Shown in pieces: positions 17,491 through 25,887 of a stretch of DNA of 64,000 bases. A program made the position numbers and the translations under genes. The DNA lies in contig JBJMLO010000027.1 in NCBI GenBank assembly GCA_045805265.1, positions 14,108-78,107 on the forward strand, written 5' to 3'. Source of the stretch: JBJMLO01 sp045805265. GTDB taxonomy: Bacteria; Actinomycetota; UBA4738; JACQTL01. Under the pieces are notes generated by a model. That model was not told the DNA's origin. It saw nothing but the letters and a program-made list of their open reading frames with translations, and ran no database searches. Positions within the stretch are counted from its first letter, which is position 1, and each line of letters opens with the position of its first letter.

Positions 17491-19276
17491 GTTGACCGCC
17501 TCCCCGGAGTCCTCACGCGCTCGGACGGACGACGTGCTCGCGGTGGCGCAGCTCGACGTTCGGTTCCGGGCGCCGGGTCGCGAGGCACATGCGCTCCGGG
17601 GGGTCGACCTCCGGATCGGCCCGGGCGAGGTCGTGGCGCTGGTCGGCGAAAGTGGTTCCGGGAAGTCCACGCTGGGCCTCGCGATCCAGGGGCTCCTCCC
17701 GCAGGAGGGCGCTCCGGAGGTGGCGGGCTCGATCCGGCTGGGCGGCATCGAGGTGGTCGGCGCACCGTCGGCGGCGGTCAGGGCGCTCCGTCGAACCATG
17801 GTCAGGTCGGTGTTCCAGGACCCCATGACCTCGTTGAACCCGACCATGCGCGTGGGCCACCAGCTGGCTGAGGCGTGCGTCGACGAGACGCGGCCAGAGG
17901 AGTGGCTGGAACGCGTGGGAATCCCGAGGGCCCGGGAGCGGATGCGCGCCTTCCCGCATCAGCTCTCCGGCGGGCAGCGCCAGCGCGTGATGATCGCGAT
18001 GGCGATGGCTGCCGGGCCCGAGCTCGTCGTGGCCGACGAGCCAACGACGGCGCTCGACGTCACGGTCCAGGCGCAGATCCTTCAGCTGTTCCGTGATCTC
18101 CGGGGGGACCGCGGCACGTCGTTCCTGTTCATCACCCATGACCTCCCGGTGGCCTCGGCCATCGCCGATCGCATCGTCGTGCTGTATGCGGGGCGGGTCG
18201 CCGAGACGGGACCGGTGCTCGAGGTCGCCACCCATCCCGCCCATCCGTACACCGCCGCCCTGCTCGAGTCGCGATTCGGCCTGGGGGCGGACAAGTCTCG
18301 GCAGCTCCCGACGCCGCGGGGGGAGATCGACGCTGTCCCGCCCGAGCACGGGTGCGCCTTCGCGCCTCGCTGTCTCCTTGCCGTCGAGTCCTGCAGGGAG
18401 GAAACGCCACCCCTGGCGCCGGCGGGCCAGCACAGCGGTGAGGTGGCGTGCTTCCGGTCCGACGCCGTGACAGCCACCGTGTGGAAGCGGGAGGCCGCCG
18501 CATGGCCGGCGGGCGAAGGAAGCACCGACGCCCGCCCGGTGCTGGAGCTGGTCGGGGTCCGGAAGAGCTTCACCCACCGACGTTTCGGGGGCGGCTCGGA
18601 GCAGCGAGTCGAGGCCCTCCGAGGGATCGATCTCGAGGTCGCCGACGGGGAATCGGTGGCGATCGTCGGCGAGAGCGGCTCGGGGAAATCGACGCTCCTT
18701 CGGATCGTCGCCGGCTTGGTGCGGCCGGACCTCGGCGATGTTCGGCTGCGCGATCGGGAGCGGCCGCAGATGATCTACCAGGATGCGTACGCATCCCTGA
18801 CTCCGTGGCTCACCGTTCGAGACCTGGTCGAGGAACGCCTTCGGCACCGAGGCCTGTCGAAGGGACGGCGACGGGAGCGGGTGGCCGAGGCGCTCCAACA
18901 GGTGGGACTCAACCCGGCGCTTGCCGGGGCCAGGCCTCCGCAGCTCTCGGGCGGACAGCGTCAACGGGTCGCGGTCGCTCGGGCCATCGTGGTCCCGCCG
19001 CGCCTCCTTCTCTGCGACGAGCCAGTGAGCGCGATCGACGTCTCGCTCGCGGCCGCGATGCTGAACCTGCTCCAGTCGCTCCGGATCAGGCTGGGGCTCG
19101 CCATGCTCTTCGTCACCCACGACCTCGCCGCCGCGAGGTTCGTATCGGACCGCATCGTGGTGATGCGCGAAGGCGAGATCGTGGAGATCGGGGCGGCGGA
19201 CTCCGTCACCGCATCGCCGCGCAACGAATACACGCGTGAGCTCCTGGCGGCGATCCCGGCCGCCCCGGATCGCTGA
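17483..19276 (+). CDS. fused two-domain ABC transporter ATPase (DppD-DppF type)
   Basis: 597 residues with two complete nucleotide-binding domains. NBD1 (about 15-270): Walker A GESGSGKST, signature LSGGQRQRV, Walker B VVADEPTTALD. It is followed by the oligopeptide-type C-terminal Cys motif (GCAFAPRC). NBD2 (about 350-595): GESGSGKST, LSGGQRQRVAVARA, LLLCDEPVSAID, HDLAAARF. Dipeptide/nickel importers usually have two separate ATPases; here they are one polypeptide. The ATG at 17483 overlaps the M20 gene by 8 bp. It powers the importer formed with the next two permeases and the lipoprotein. Confidence 0.92.
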   Translation: MRELTASPESSRARTDDVLAVAQLDVRFRAPGREAHALRGVDLRIGPGEVVALVGESGSGKSTLGLAIQGLLPQEGAPEVAGSIRLGGIEVVGAPSAAVRALRRTMVRSVFQDPMTSLNPTMRVGHQLAEACVDETRPEEWLERVGIPRARERMRAFPHQLSGGQRQRVMIAMAMAAGPELVVADEPTTALDVTVQAQILQLFRDLRGDRGTSFLFITHDLPVASAIADRIVVLYAGRVAETGPVLEVATHPAHPYTAALLESRFGLGADKSRQLPTPRGEIDAVPPEHGCAFAPRCLLAVESCREETPPLAPAGQHSGEVACFRSDAVTATVWKREAAAWPAGEGSTDARPVLELVGVRKSFTHRRFGGGSEQRVEALRGIDLEVADGESVAIVGESGSGKSTLLRIVAGLVRPDLGDVRLRDRERPQMIYQDAYASLTPWLTVRDLVEERLRHRGLSKGRRRERVAEALQQVGLNPALAGARPPQLSGGQRQRVAVARAIVVPPRLLLCDEPVSAIDVSLAAAMLNLLQSLRIRLGLAMLFVTHDLAAARFVSDRIVVMREGEIVEIGAADSVTASPRNEYTRELLAAIPAAPDR

Positions 19277-20142
19277 TGCCTTCGGCGACGATCGCCTCCG
19301 GCGGGACCCGGGCGCTGTCGCTGGCACGGATCCGCCGCGGCCTTCGAAGGACCGGGTGGCCGGAGCGGATCGCTCTCGGTGCGCTCGGGATCATCACGAT
19401 CGTCGCGCTCGCGGCTCCCCTCATCGTCCCGTTCGACGACAAGCTGCCGGTGGCCGCGCCCTTTCAGCACCCCTCGGGGGCGCACTGGTTCGGCACCGAC
19501 GAGATCGGGAGGGACCTGTTCAGCCGGGTGCTGATGGGAATCCGTCTGACCTGGTTCCCGGGCCTCCTCATCGTGGTGGCCGGCGCAGTCGTCGGATCGC
19601 TCATCGGCCTCGTGTCCGGAGCGTACGGCGGCTGGGTGGACCGGGTGCTGCAGCGCTTCACGGACCTCTTCCTCGTCCTGCCGTCGACGCTGATCGCGAT
19701 CGCCGTGGTCGCGGCCCTGGGTCCCGGATTGGCGCACACCGTGATCGCGATCGCGGTGTTCTGGTGGCCCTGGTACTCCCGCCTCGTCCGCGGCGAGGTC
19801 AAGGCCATCGCGGCTCGCCCGCATGTGGAGGCCGGCCGGCTCGCCGGAGCGAGGCGATGGCGGCTCCTCACGCGGTACGTGCTCCCGGGGGCCCTCCCCA
19901 CGGTCCTCGTCACGATGACCCTGGACGTCGCGAACGTCATCCTCGTGCTGGCGATGTTCTCGTTCCTCGGCCTCGGGGCGCCGGCCCCCGCCCCCGAGCT
20001 GGGGGCGATGACGGCGGGCTATCTCAGCTACCTGACGAACTTCTGGTGGTTGCCCTTCTTCCCGGCCGTGATGCTGTTCCTGCTCGCCTACTGCTCGAAC
20101 GTCGCCGGCGACGGCATCCGCGACGTGCTCCAGACGACCTGA
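19276..20142 (+). CDS. peptide/nickel-type ABC transporter permease (DppC-like)
   Basis: 288 residues, about six membrane helices. The EAA-type loop AARPHVEAGRLAGARRW contacts the ATPase. It carries the DppC/OppC N-terminal pattern (long first helix, then HWFGTDEIGRDLFSR, a hallmark of the C permease). ATG overlaps the ATPase TGA by one base (TGATG). Confidence 0.9.
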   Translation: MPSATIASGGTRALSLARIRRGLRRTGWPERIALGALGIITIVALAAPLIVPFDDKLPVAAPFQHPSGAHWFGTDEIGRDLFSRVLMGIRLTWFPGLLIVVAGAVVGSLIGLVSGAYGGWVDRVLQRFTDLFLVLPSTLIAIAVVAALGPGLAHTVIAIAVFWWPWYSRLVRGEVKAIAARPHVEAGRLAGARRWRLLTRYVLPGALPTVLVTMTLDVANVILVLAMFSFLGLGAPAPAPELGAMTAGYLSYLTNFWWLPFFPAVMLFLLAYCSNVAGDGIRDVLQTT

Positions 20143-20153
20143 GGGGCGGGGAG

Positions 20154-21152
20154 ATGCTCATTCGTTTCGTCGTGTGGCGAGTCGTCGGGCTCGTCGTGGT
20201 CATCGTCGCCATGACGTTCATCATCTTCCTGCTGCGGCAGGTCATCCCGGCCGATCCGGCGCGGGCGGCCGTCGGTCCTTCCGCACCGCAATCGGTCGTG
20301 GACGCCAAGCGTCACGAGCTCGGGCTCGACAAGCCCCTCATCGACCAGTACCTGCGCTACGTGGGACAGCTCCTCCACGGGAACCTCGGGACGTCGGTCA
20401 CGACGAACAATCGGGTGACCACCGACCTGTCGAACGCCCTGCCGGCGTCCGAGGAGCTGCTGCTGTACGCGACGCTCCTGGCCCTCGCCCTCGCCCTCGG
20501 CCTCGCGCTCATGGAGACGCTCTTCCCAAGATCCGAAGTGGTCCGCCAGGTGCTCGTGTCCGGAGCGTCGGCTCCGGTGTTCCTGACGGGCCTCCTCCTG
20601 CTGTACCTGCTGTGGTTCCGTCTGGGGATCTTCCCGAGCGGCGGGCGCACCGGGTCGGCGAACGCCCCGACCGGTCCAACCGGCCTCCTCACGATCGACG
20701 GGCTGCTGCACGGCCGTCCCGGCGTCGCGCTCGACGCCCTGTGGCACCTGGCGCTCCCGGCGCTGACGCTTGCCCTGCCGATGGCCCTCGCGGTCGGTCG
20801 GACCCTCCGCTCATCGATCATCGGTGTCCTCCGTCAGGACTACGTGCGCACCGCGCGATCGAAGGGCCTCACCGAGTTCCAGGTGGTCCGACGCCACGTC
20901 TTGCGGAACGCGTCGACCGGCGCCATCTCGATGGCCGGCCTGCAGATCGGGTTCCTGTTCGCGAATCTCGTGATCGTGGAGCGCGTGTTCGCGTGGCCGG
21001 GTGTCGGGCTGTACCTCACGGAGGTCTTGAGCCACGACGACCTCTCGGCGGTCCTCGCGGTCTCGCTGGTGTTCGGCATCGCCTACGTGGTGATCAACGC
21101 GCTCGTCGACCTCGCACAGGTGCTGGCCGACCCCCGGGTGGCGCTCGAGTAG
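20154..21152 (+). CDS. peptide/nickel-type ABC transporter permease (DppB-like)
   Basis: 332 residues, six or seven membrane helices. It starts MLIRFVVWRVVGLVVVI with the DppB/OppB signature RQVIPADPAR and the EAA loop RTARSKGLTEFQVVRRHVLR. ATG at 20154 follows GGGGCGGGGAG. The gene order ATPase, C, B, binding protein is inverted relative to the common binding protein-B-C-D-F order. Confidence 0.9.
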   Translation: MLIRFVVWRVVGLVVVIVAMTFIIFLLRQVIPADPARAAVGPSAPQSVVDAKRHELGLDKPLIDQYLRYVGQLLHGNLGTSVTTNNRVTTDLSNALPASEELLLYATLLALALALGLALMETLFPRSEVVRQVLVSGASAPVFLTGLLLLYLLWFRLGIFPSGGRTGSANAPTGPTGLLTIDGLLHGRPGVALDALWHLALPALTLALPMALAVGRTLRSSIIGVLRQDYVRTARSKGLTEFQVVRRHVLRNASTGAISMAGLQIGFLFANLVIVERVFAWPGVGLYLTEVLSHDDLSAVLAVSLVFGIAYVVINALVDLAQVLADPRVALE

Positions 21153-21160
21153 CGCGGTTG

Positions 21161-21175
21161 GCGTATACAGTATAA
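21161..21175 (+). promoter_or_regulatory. palindromic operator S4 upstream of the binding-protein gene
   Basis: GCGTATACAGTATAA, containing the perfect palindrome TATACAGTATA (21164-21174). It lies 49 nt upstream of the lipoprotein start, in the 72-nt gap after the permease gene, so the binding protein and downstream genes may have their own promoter. TATAAA within it could be a -10 box. Confidence 0.6.
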
Positions 21176-21224
21176 ATTAGCCTGCACTGGCCGGTCGTTG
21201 CTCGCGGCGAAGGGGGTGGAGGCA

Positions 21225-22766
21225 GTGCGTGGGACCAAGCGATCCTGGGCGCTGGTCGGAGGGATCGTGCTCGTTCTCTCCGCGTGCTCGAACGGAGGGG
21301 GAACCAACAACCAGAGCTCGGGAGGCGGAGGGTTCGGGACGACCCTTCGGACTGCGTTCAGCGAGGACGTGGGGAGCATCGACCCCGACAACAACTTCGA
21401 GGTCCAGGGCCTGGGGATGATCCTCGGGATGTATCAGGGACTCGTGCAGTACGAACCGGGCAGCGCCAAGCTCACGGGACTCCTCGCCTCGAGCTGGAAG
21501 GTGTCGAGCGACTCGAAGACCTACACCTTCACGCTCCGCCAGGGGGTGAAGTTCCACGACGGGACGCCCATGACGTCGCAGTCCGTCAAGGACGCCTTCG
21601 AGCGGCGGGTGCAGCACCAGGACCTGTTCACCGGCTACTTCCTGGGCGGGGTGAGCTCCATCGACACGCCCGACCCCCACACCCTCGTGATCAACCTCAA
21701 GTCGCCCGACTATTCGTTCCTCGACGGCTTGGCGAGCCCCTGGGGGCCGAAGGTCATCGGGCCGGACGCCATCAAGACACACGCCGGGAGCGACTACTCC
21801 AAGGCCTGGCTCGCCGCGCACGAGGATGGGACGGGCCCCTACCAGCTCACGTCGTACGAGCGGGGCATCGAGTACTCGCTGAAGTCCTTCACGTCGTACT
21901 GGGGCCCGGCTGCGCATTTCTCGGAGATCGACATCAAGATCGTCCCCGACGTCGGCCAGCAGATCCTGCAGCTCCAGAACGGGCAGATCGACTTCGTCGA
22001 CCAGTATCCCTTCACCCAGCTCTCCCAGGTTCCCTCGACGCTGAAGACACTGTCCTGGAACAACGACGGCATGGAGCTCGCGATCCTGAACACCCACCGG
22101 CTCTCCGACCTCTCGCTCCGGAGGGCGATCGCGGCGGCCATCGACCCGAGCGGGTGGGTGCCACAGGCATTCGGGAAGTTCGGATCACCGGCGGAGTCGA
22201 ACTACTCGAAGACCCAGCTGCCCCCACCCACTCCCTGGACATGGCCGACGGCGGGCTCGAGCGATTCGAAGTCGGCGCCCGCCATCACGATCGGGTACGC
22301 CACGAACGACGTCGAGCTCCAGGGGCTGGTGGCCAACTACCTGATCGCCGACCTGCAGAGGATCGGCCTCCACGCCACCGCCAGGGCCATTCCCACCGAT
22401 CAGTTCAACTCGCTCCCGAAGCACGCGTCGACGGGTCCGGACATCGCCCTCGTCCATTTCTACCCGGACGACATGTTCCCCGGTTCGCTGTCCTACCTGG
22501 TCTACCAGTGCGGCACGCCGCTCAACTACCTGGACTACTGCAACAACAAAGCGGACGACCTGTTCAACAAGGCCTGGGGGACCGCCGACGAGGCCCAACG
22601 CAACACGCTGTTCCTCGACGCGGCCAAGGTCGGGTTCGATGACGCATCGTTCCTGGGACTGGCCGACATCCAGGACGTCATCGTGTACCGGCCAGGCCTC
22701 TCCAACCTGGAGACCTACCCGGCCCTCCCCTGGAACTTCAACTACGGGCTTGCGACTGCCTCATGA
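21225..22766 (+). CDS. peptide/solute-binding lipoprotein (SBP family 5)
   Basis: 513 residues. Lipoprotein signal with lipobox LSAC (C21), followed by a Gly/Asn/Ser linker. The SBP_bac_5 body shows GLVQYEPGSAKLTGLLASSW, YTFTLRQGVKFHDGTP and TGPYQLTSYERG. It anchors to the outer face of the membrane and delivers ligand to the DppBC-like permeases. GTG at 21225 is chosen for the GGTGGAGG site; a TTG at 21198 is possible but adds a non-leader sequence. Family 5 proteins bind peptides, opines, nickel or oligosaccharides, so the class does not fix the ligand. Confidence 0.9.
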   Translation: MRGTKRSWALVGGIVLVLSACSNGGGTNNQSSGGGGFGTTLRTAFSEDVGSIDPDNNFEVQGLGMILGMYQGLVQYEPGSAKLTGLLASSWKVSSDSKTYTFTLRQGVKFHDGTPMTSQSVKDAFERRVQHQDLFTGYFLGGVSSIDTPDPHTLVINLKSPDYSFLDGLASPWGPKVIGPDAIKTHAGSDYSKAWLAAHEDGTGPYQLTSYERGIEYSLKSFTSYWGPAAHFSEIDIKIVPDVGQQILQLQNGQIDFVDQYPFTQLSQVPSTLKTLSWNNDGMELAILNTHRLSDLSLRRAIAAAIDPSGWVPQAFGKFGSPAESNYSKTQLPPPTPWTWPTAGSSDSKSAPAITIGYATNDVELQGLVANYLIADLQRIGLHATARAIPTDQFNSLPKHASTGPDIALVHFYPDDMFPGSLSYLVYQCGTPLNYLDYCNNKADDLFNKAWGTADEAQRNTLFLDAAKVGFDDASFLGLADIQDVIVYRPGLSNLETYPALPWNFNYGLATAS

Positions 22767-22790
22767 GCTCCGCCCGGGAGGGGTGAGCCG

Positions 22791-23609
22791 GTGACGCGGA
22801 CCGAGCGGTTGTCGGGGCGGCCCCAGCGGGTCTACCGCTTCGTGTACGGCTGGGAGCCCGTGACGGAGGGCCTGTCCCTGAAGGGTGGCTCGCCGGATCG
22901 GTTCCTGCTGGAACCGGTGACGGGGGCGGCCATCGTGTACGACGAGGGCTGGGTTCTCTTCGACACGGGGTTCAACCCCGAGACCATCCGGGACCCCGTC
23001 CGGCGAGCGGTCCACTACGCCAACCTGGACCCCTACTACTGCTACATCGGCTGCATCCCCCGAGGCGACCCGCTGCTCCGGCAGGTGGAGGCCGCCGGAC
23101 TCGACTGGAGCGCGCTCGCGCTGGGCGTCATCTCCCACCTCCATTGCGATCACTCCGGAGGGCTCAGGCTCTTCGTGGACGGCCCTCCCGTCGCCCTGCA
23201 GTCCGCGGAGCACGAGTTCGCCAACGACGGCGCGGGCCTCGAGCACGCCTTCTTCCGGACCGACTACCAGTTGCCGGGACTGACGTGGCGGCTCGTGGAG
23301 GGCGAGGTCGAGCTCGCGCCGGGGCTTCGGGCGATCCCCACCTTCGGCCACACCCCCGGCCACATGTCGCTCGCGGTCGAGCTGCCGACGAGGACGGTGG
23401 TGCTCGCGGGCGACGCCGCCGACCTTCGGATCAACATCGAGCGGTCCATCCCGTGCGGCTCCACGACGCACCCTGACCTCGAGCCGGCCGCCGCCCGGGC
23501 GATCGAGCGCCTCCACCAGCTCGATACCACTCCCGGGATCGAGGTCTGGCCGAGCCACGACCCCGACTTCTGGGGCGACGGCCAGTCGCCTCCCCGGTGG
23601 GACCGATGA
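22791..23609 (+). CDS. metallo-beta-lactamase-fold hydrolase (AHL-lactonase-like)
   Basis: 272 residues. Di-zinc motif HLHCDHSGG, then HTPGHMS, LAGDAAD and a late His in WPSHDP: the complete set for a glyoxalase-II/N-acyl-homoserine-lactonase type enzyme. No signal peptide. Within the cluster it may open a lactone or cleave a thioester or amide-linked intermediate rather than act in quorum quenching. GTG start after GGGAGGGG. Its TGA overlaps the E1 alpha ATG (ATGA), so it is expressed with the dehydrogenase subunits. Confidence 0.85.
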   Translation: MTRTERLSGRPQRVYRFVYGWEPVTEGLSLKGGSPDRFLLEPVTGAAIVYDEGWVLFDTGFNPETIRDPVRRAVHYANLDPYYCYIGCIPRGDPLLRQVEAAGLDWSALALGVISHLHCDHSGGLRLFVDGPPVALQSAEHEFANDGAGLEHAFFRTDYQLPGLTWRLVEGEVELAPGLRAIPTFGHTPGHMSLAVELPTRTVVLAGDAADLRINIERSIPCGSTTHPDLEPAAARAIERLHQLDTTPGIEVWPSHDPDFWGDGQSPPRWDR

Positions 23610-24616
23610 CCGCCGCGCTTCCCGCCGACGCCAACCGGCCACGGGCACGTCCCGGCTCGAGGCAGCTGTACCGGACGATGCTGCTGATCCGACGGTTCGA
23701 GGAGCGCGTGAAGCTGCTCAACCGGCGTGGACGGCTGCCAGGCTTCCTGCACCTCTACATCGGGGAGGAGGCCGTTGCGACCGGCGCTTGCGCAGCGCTG
23801 GAGCCGGGAGACTGGCTGACGTCGACCCACCGGGGGCACGGCCACGTGCTCGCCAGGGGGGCAGACCCACGCCGAATGATGGCCGAGCTGTTCGGCCGGG
23901 TCGACGGATACGCGCGCGGGAAGGGGGGATCCATGCACATCGCCGACATCTCCCTCGGCATCCTCGGGGCGAACGGCATCGTCGGGGCGGGACTCCCGCT
24001 CGCGACCGGGGCCGCCCTCGCGGAGCGGATGCGCGGGACCGACCGGGTGGCACTCTGCTTCTTCGGAGACGGGGCCTCGAACGCCGGGGTGTTCCACGAG
24101 TCGCTGAACCTGGCGGCGATCTGGTCGCTTCCGGTGGTGTTCTGCTGCGAGAACAACGGATACACGGAGCTCACCCCCATGTCGGAGCTCACCGCTGGCG
24201 GCGCGGTGGCGGAGCGGGCGTCGGCCTATGCCATTCCGGGGATCCGCGTCGACGGGAACGATGTGGAAGCCGTCCTCGCCGCCACCGAAGACGCGGTCTC
24301 CCGGGCTCGAACAGGAGGGGGCCCGACGCTGATCGAGGCCGTGACGTACCGCCTCGAGGACCACAACGAGGGCCTCGAGAAGGTCACCGGGACCCGCCGC
24401 GAGCCGACCGAGATCGCCGGGTGGCGCGAACGAGATCCCCTCCTTCGAGCGCGGGTGTCCCTGGAGAGGGATCTCGCCTTCGACGAGAGCTGGTTCGCCG
24501 CGATCGAAGCCGAGATCGCAGAGATCCTGGACGACGCCGTCTCGTTCGCCGAGAGCTCGCCCCAGCCTCAGCCGGCCGACGCGTACACCGACGGCCTGGT
24601 CTCGGAGACCAAGTGA
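23606..24616 (+). CDS. ThDP-dependent 2-oxoacid dehydrogenase E1 alpha subunit
   Basis: 336 residues. LYIGEEAVATGACAAL, STHRGHGHVLARG (active-site His), and the ThDP motif FFGDGASNAGVFHESLNLAA ending in ENN. It resembles PdhA/AcoA-type E1 alpha. It pairs with E1 beta (next gene, GTGA overlap) to decarboxylate a 2-oxoacid, or cleave a diketone as AcoA does, and reductively acylate a lipoyl domain. The substrate cannot be assigned. Confidence 0.92.
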   Translation: MTAALPADANRPRARPGSRQLYRTMLLIRRFEERVKLLNRRGRLPGFLHLYIGEEAVATGACAALEPGDWLTSTHRGHGHVLARGADPRRMMAELFGRVDGYARGKGGSMHIADISLGILGANGIVGAGLPLATGAALAERMRGTDRVALCFFGDGASNAGVFHESLNLAAIWSLPVVFCCENNGYTELTPMSELTAGGAVAERASAYAIPGIRVDGNDVEAVLAATEDAVSRARTGGGPTLIEAVTYRLEDHNEGLEKVTGTRREPTEIAGWRERDPLLRARVSLERDLAFDESWFAAIEAEIAEILDDAVSFAESSPQPQPADAYTDGLVSETK

Positions 24617-25614
24617 CCCTCACCTACTACTCTCGCGCGGTCCACCTCGCGCTCGCCGCAGAGATGCGCCGAGATCCACGCGTCTTCGTGATGGGCGAGG
24701 ACGTCCGCCAGGGGGTGATGGGTCCCACGCAGGGCCTCCTTCAGGAGTTCGGCGCGGACCGGGTCCGGAACACCCCGATCTCCGAGGCCACCCTGGTCGG
24801 CACGGGGATCGGCGCAGCGGCCGCCGGCATGCGGCCAGTGGTCGATCTCATGGTCGGCAGCTTCGTCTACGGCGCGATGGACCAGGTGGCGAACCAGGCC
24901 GGCAAGCTCCGCTACATGATGGGTGGCCAGCTCGAGCTTCCCCTCGTGATCATGGCGGCGCACGGCGTGTCGTCCTCGGCAGCAGCCCAGCACTCCGACT
25001 CCGTGCACCCCTACCTGATGCAGTCGGGTCCTTGGATCGTGGTCGCGCCCTCCACGCCCCGGGATGCCGCCGGCCTCCTCGTCTCCGCGATCCGCAGCCC
25101 GAACCCGGTGGCCTTCTTCTTCCACAACGGCCTGGGAGGGGAGCGGGAGGATCTCCCCGACGACGTGACGCCGGAGCCGCTCGGGCGAAGCCGAGTCCTG
25201 GAAGAGGGGAGCGATGTCACCGTCGTGGCGAACGGCTTGATGGCGATCCGGGCCCTCCGAGCCCGGGAGCGGCTCGCGGAATCGGGGATCTCCGTGGAGG
25301 TGGTCGACCCACGGACCTGGCATCCCCTCGACGAGCCGGGCCTGTGTGCGAGCGCCCGGAAGACGGGGCGGCTCGTCGTCGTCGAGGAGGCGAGGCGGAG
25401 CTGCAGCGGCGGGAGCGAGATCCTCGCAAGGGTCGCCTCCGCGACGTGGGGCGACCTGTCCGCCCCGCCGGTGCTCGTGGCGACGCCCGATCTCCCGGTG
25501 CCGTTCGCCCCACCCCTGGAGGCCGAGATGATCCCGAGCGTGGAGCGCATCGAGGAGGCCGTTCGACAGGTGACGGCGAGCGGGAGGAAGGCGTCCGTGG
25601 AGCGCAGCCCGTGA
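24613..25614 (+). CDS. ThDP-dependent 2-oxoacid dehydrogenase E1 beta subunit
   Basis: 333 residues. VFVMGEDVRQGV near the N-terminus, NTPISEATLVGTGIGAA with the Glu that contacts ThDP, MVGSFVYGAMDQVANQAGKL, and a C-terminal transketolase_C-like domain (VVDPRTWHPLDE). Typical PdhB/AcoB length. Overlaps E1 alpha and the lipoyl-domain gene by GTGA on both sides, so the three proteins are probably made in fixed ratio. Confidence 0.92.
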   Translation: MTLTYYSRAVHLALAAEMRRDPRVFVMGEDVRQGVMGPTQGLLQEFGADRVRNTPISEATLVGTGIGAAAAGMRPVVDLMVGSFVYGAMDQVANQAGKLRYMMGGQLELPLVIMAAHGVSSSAAAQHSDSVHPYLMQSGPWIVVAPSTPRDAAGLLVSAIRSPNPVAFFFHNGLGGEREDLPDDVTPEPLGRSRVLEEGSDVTVVANGLMAIRALRARERLAESGISVEVVDPRTWHPLDEPGLCASARKTGRLVVVEEARRSCSGGSEILARVASATWGDLSAPPVLVATPDLPVPFAPPLEAEMIPSVERIEEAVRQVTASGRKASVERSP

Positions 25615-25856
25615 GCGAGGAGGCGATCTACCTCCCGAAGCTCGGGATGCAGATGCAGGAAGCCACCGTGCTGAACTGGCTGAAGTCGCCCGGTGACCGC
25701 GTCGCCTCCGGCGAGCCGGTCTGCGTGATCTCGACGGACAAGGTCGAAGCCGAGATCGAGAGCGAGGTCGACGGGATCCTCCTTCGGATCGACGTCCCCG
25801 AAGGGGGGACCGCCGCGGTGGGGGCCTCGCTCGCCTCGATCGAGGTCAATGGCTGA
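25611..25856 (+). CDS. stand-alone lipoyl-domain carrier protein
   Basis: 81 residues, only a biotinyl/lipoyl domain: IYLPKLGMQMQEA, then the lipoylation turn STDKVEAEIE with K44 as acceptor, then the second half of the beta-hammerhead. No peripheral-subunit-binding domain and no acyltransferase core follow; the frame ends with a proper stop and the next gene is a membrane transporter. It is therefore a free swinging-arm domain made with E1 alpha/beta. Either an E2 core and E3 encoded elsewhere complete the complex, or the acyl group stays on this carrier. Biotinylation is less likely, because the core is DKVE rather than MKM. Confidence 0.88.
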   Translation: MSEEAIYLPKLGMQMQEATVLNWLKSPGDRVASGEPVCVISTDKVEAEIESEVDGILLRIDVPEGGTAAVGASLASIEVNG

Positions 25857-25887
25857 CAGGGCACCGGATCGGAGCCGTGGTTGACGC

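Noticed and set aside
22791..23609. Quorum-quenching AHL lactonase
   Set aside because: The MBL motifs fit, but the gene is translationally coupled to E1 alpha, so a metabolic role is more likely.
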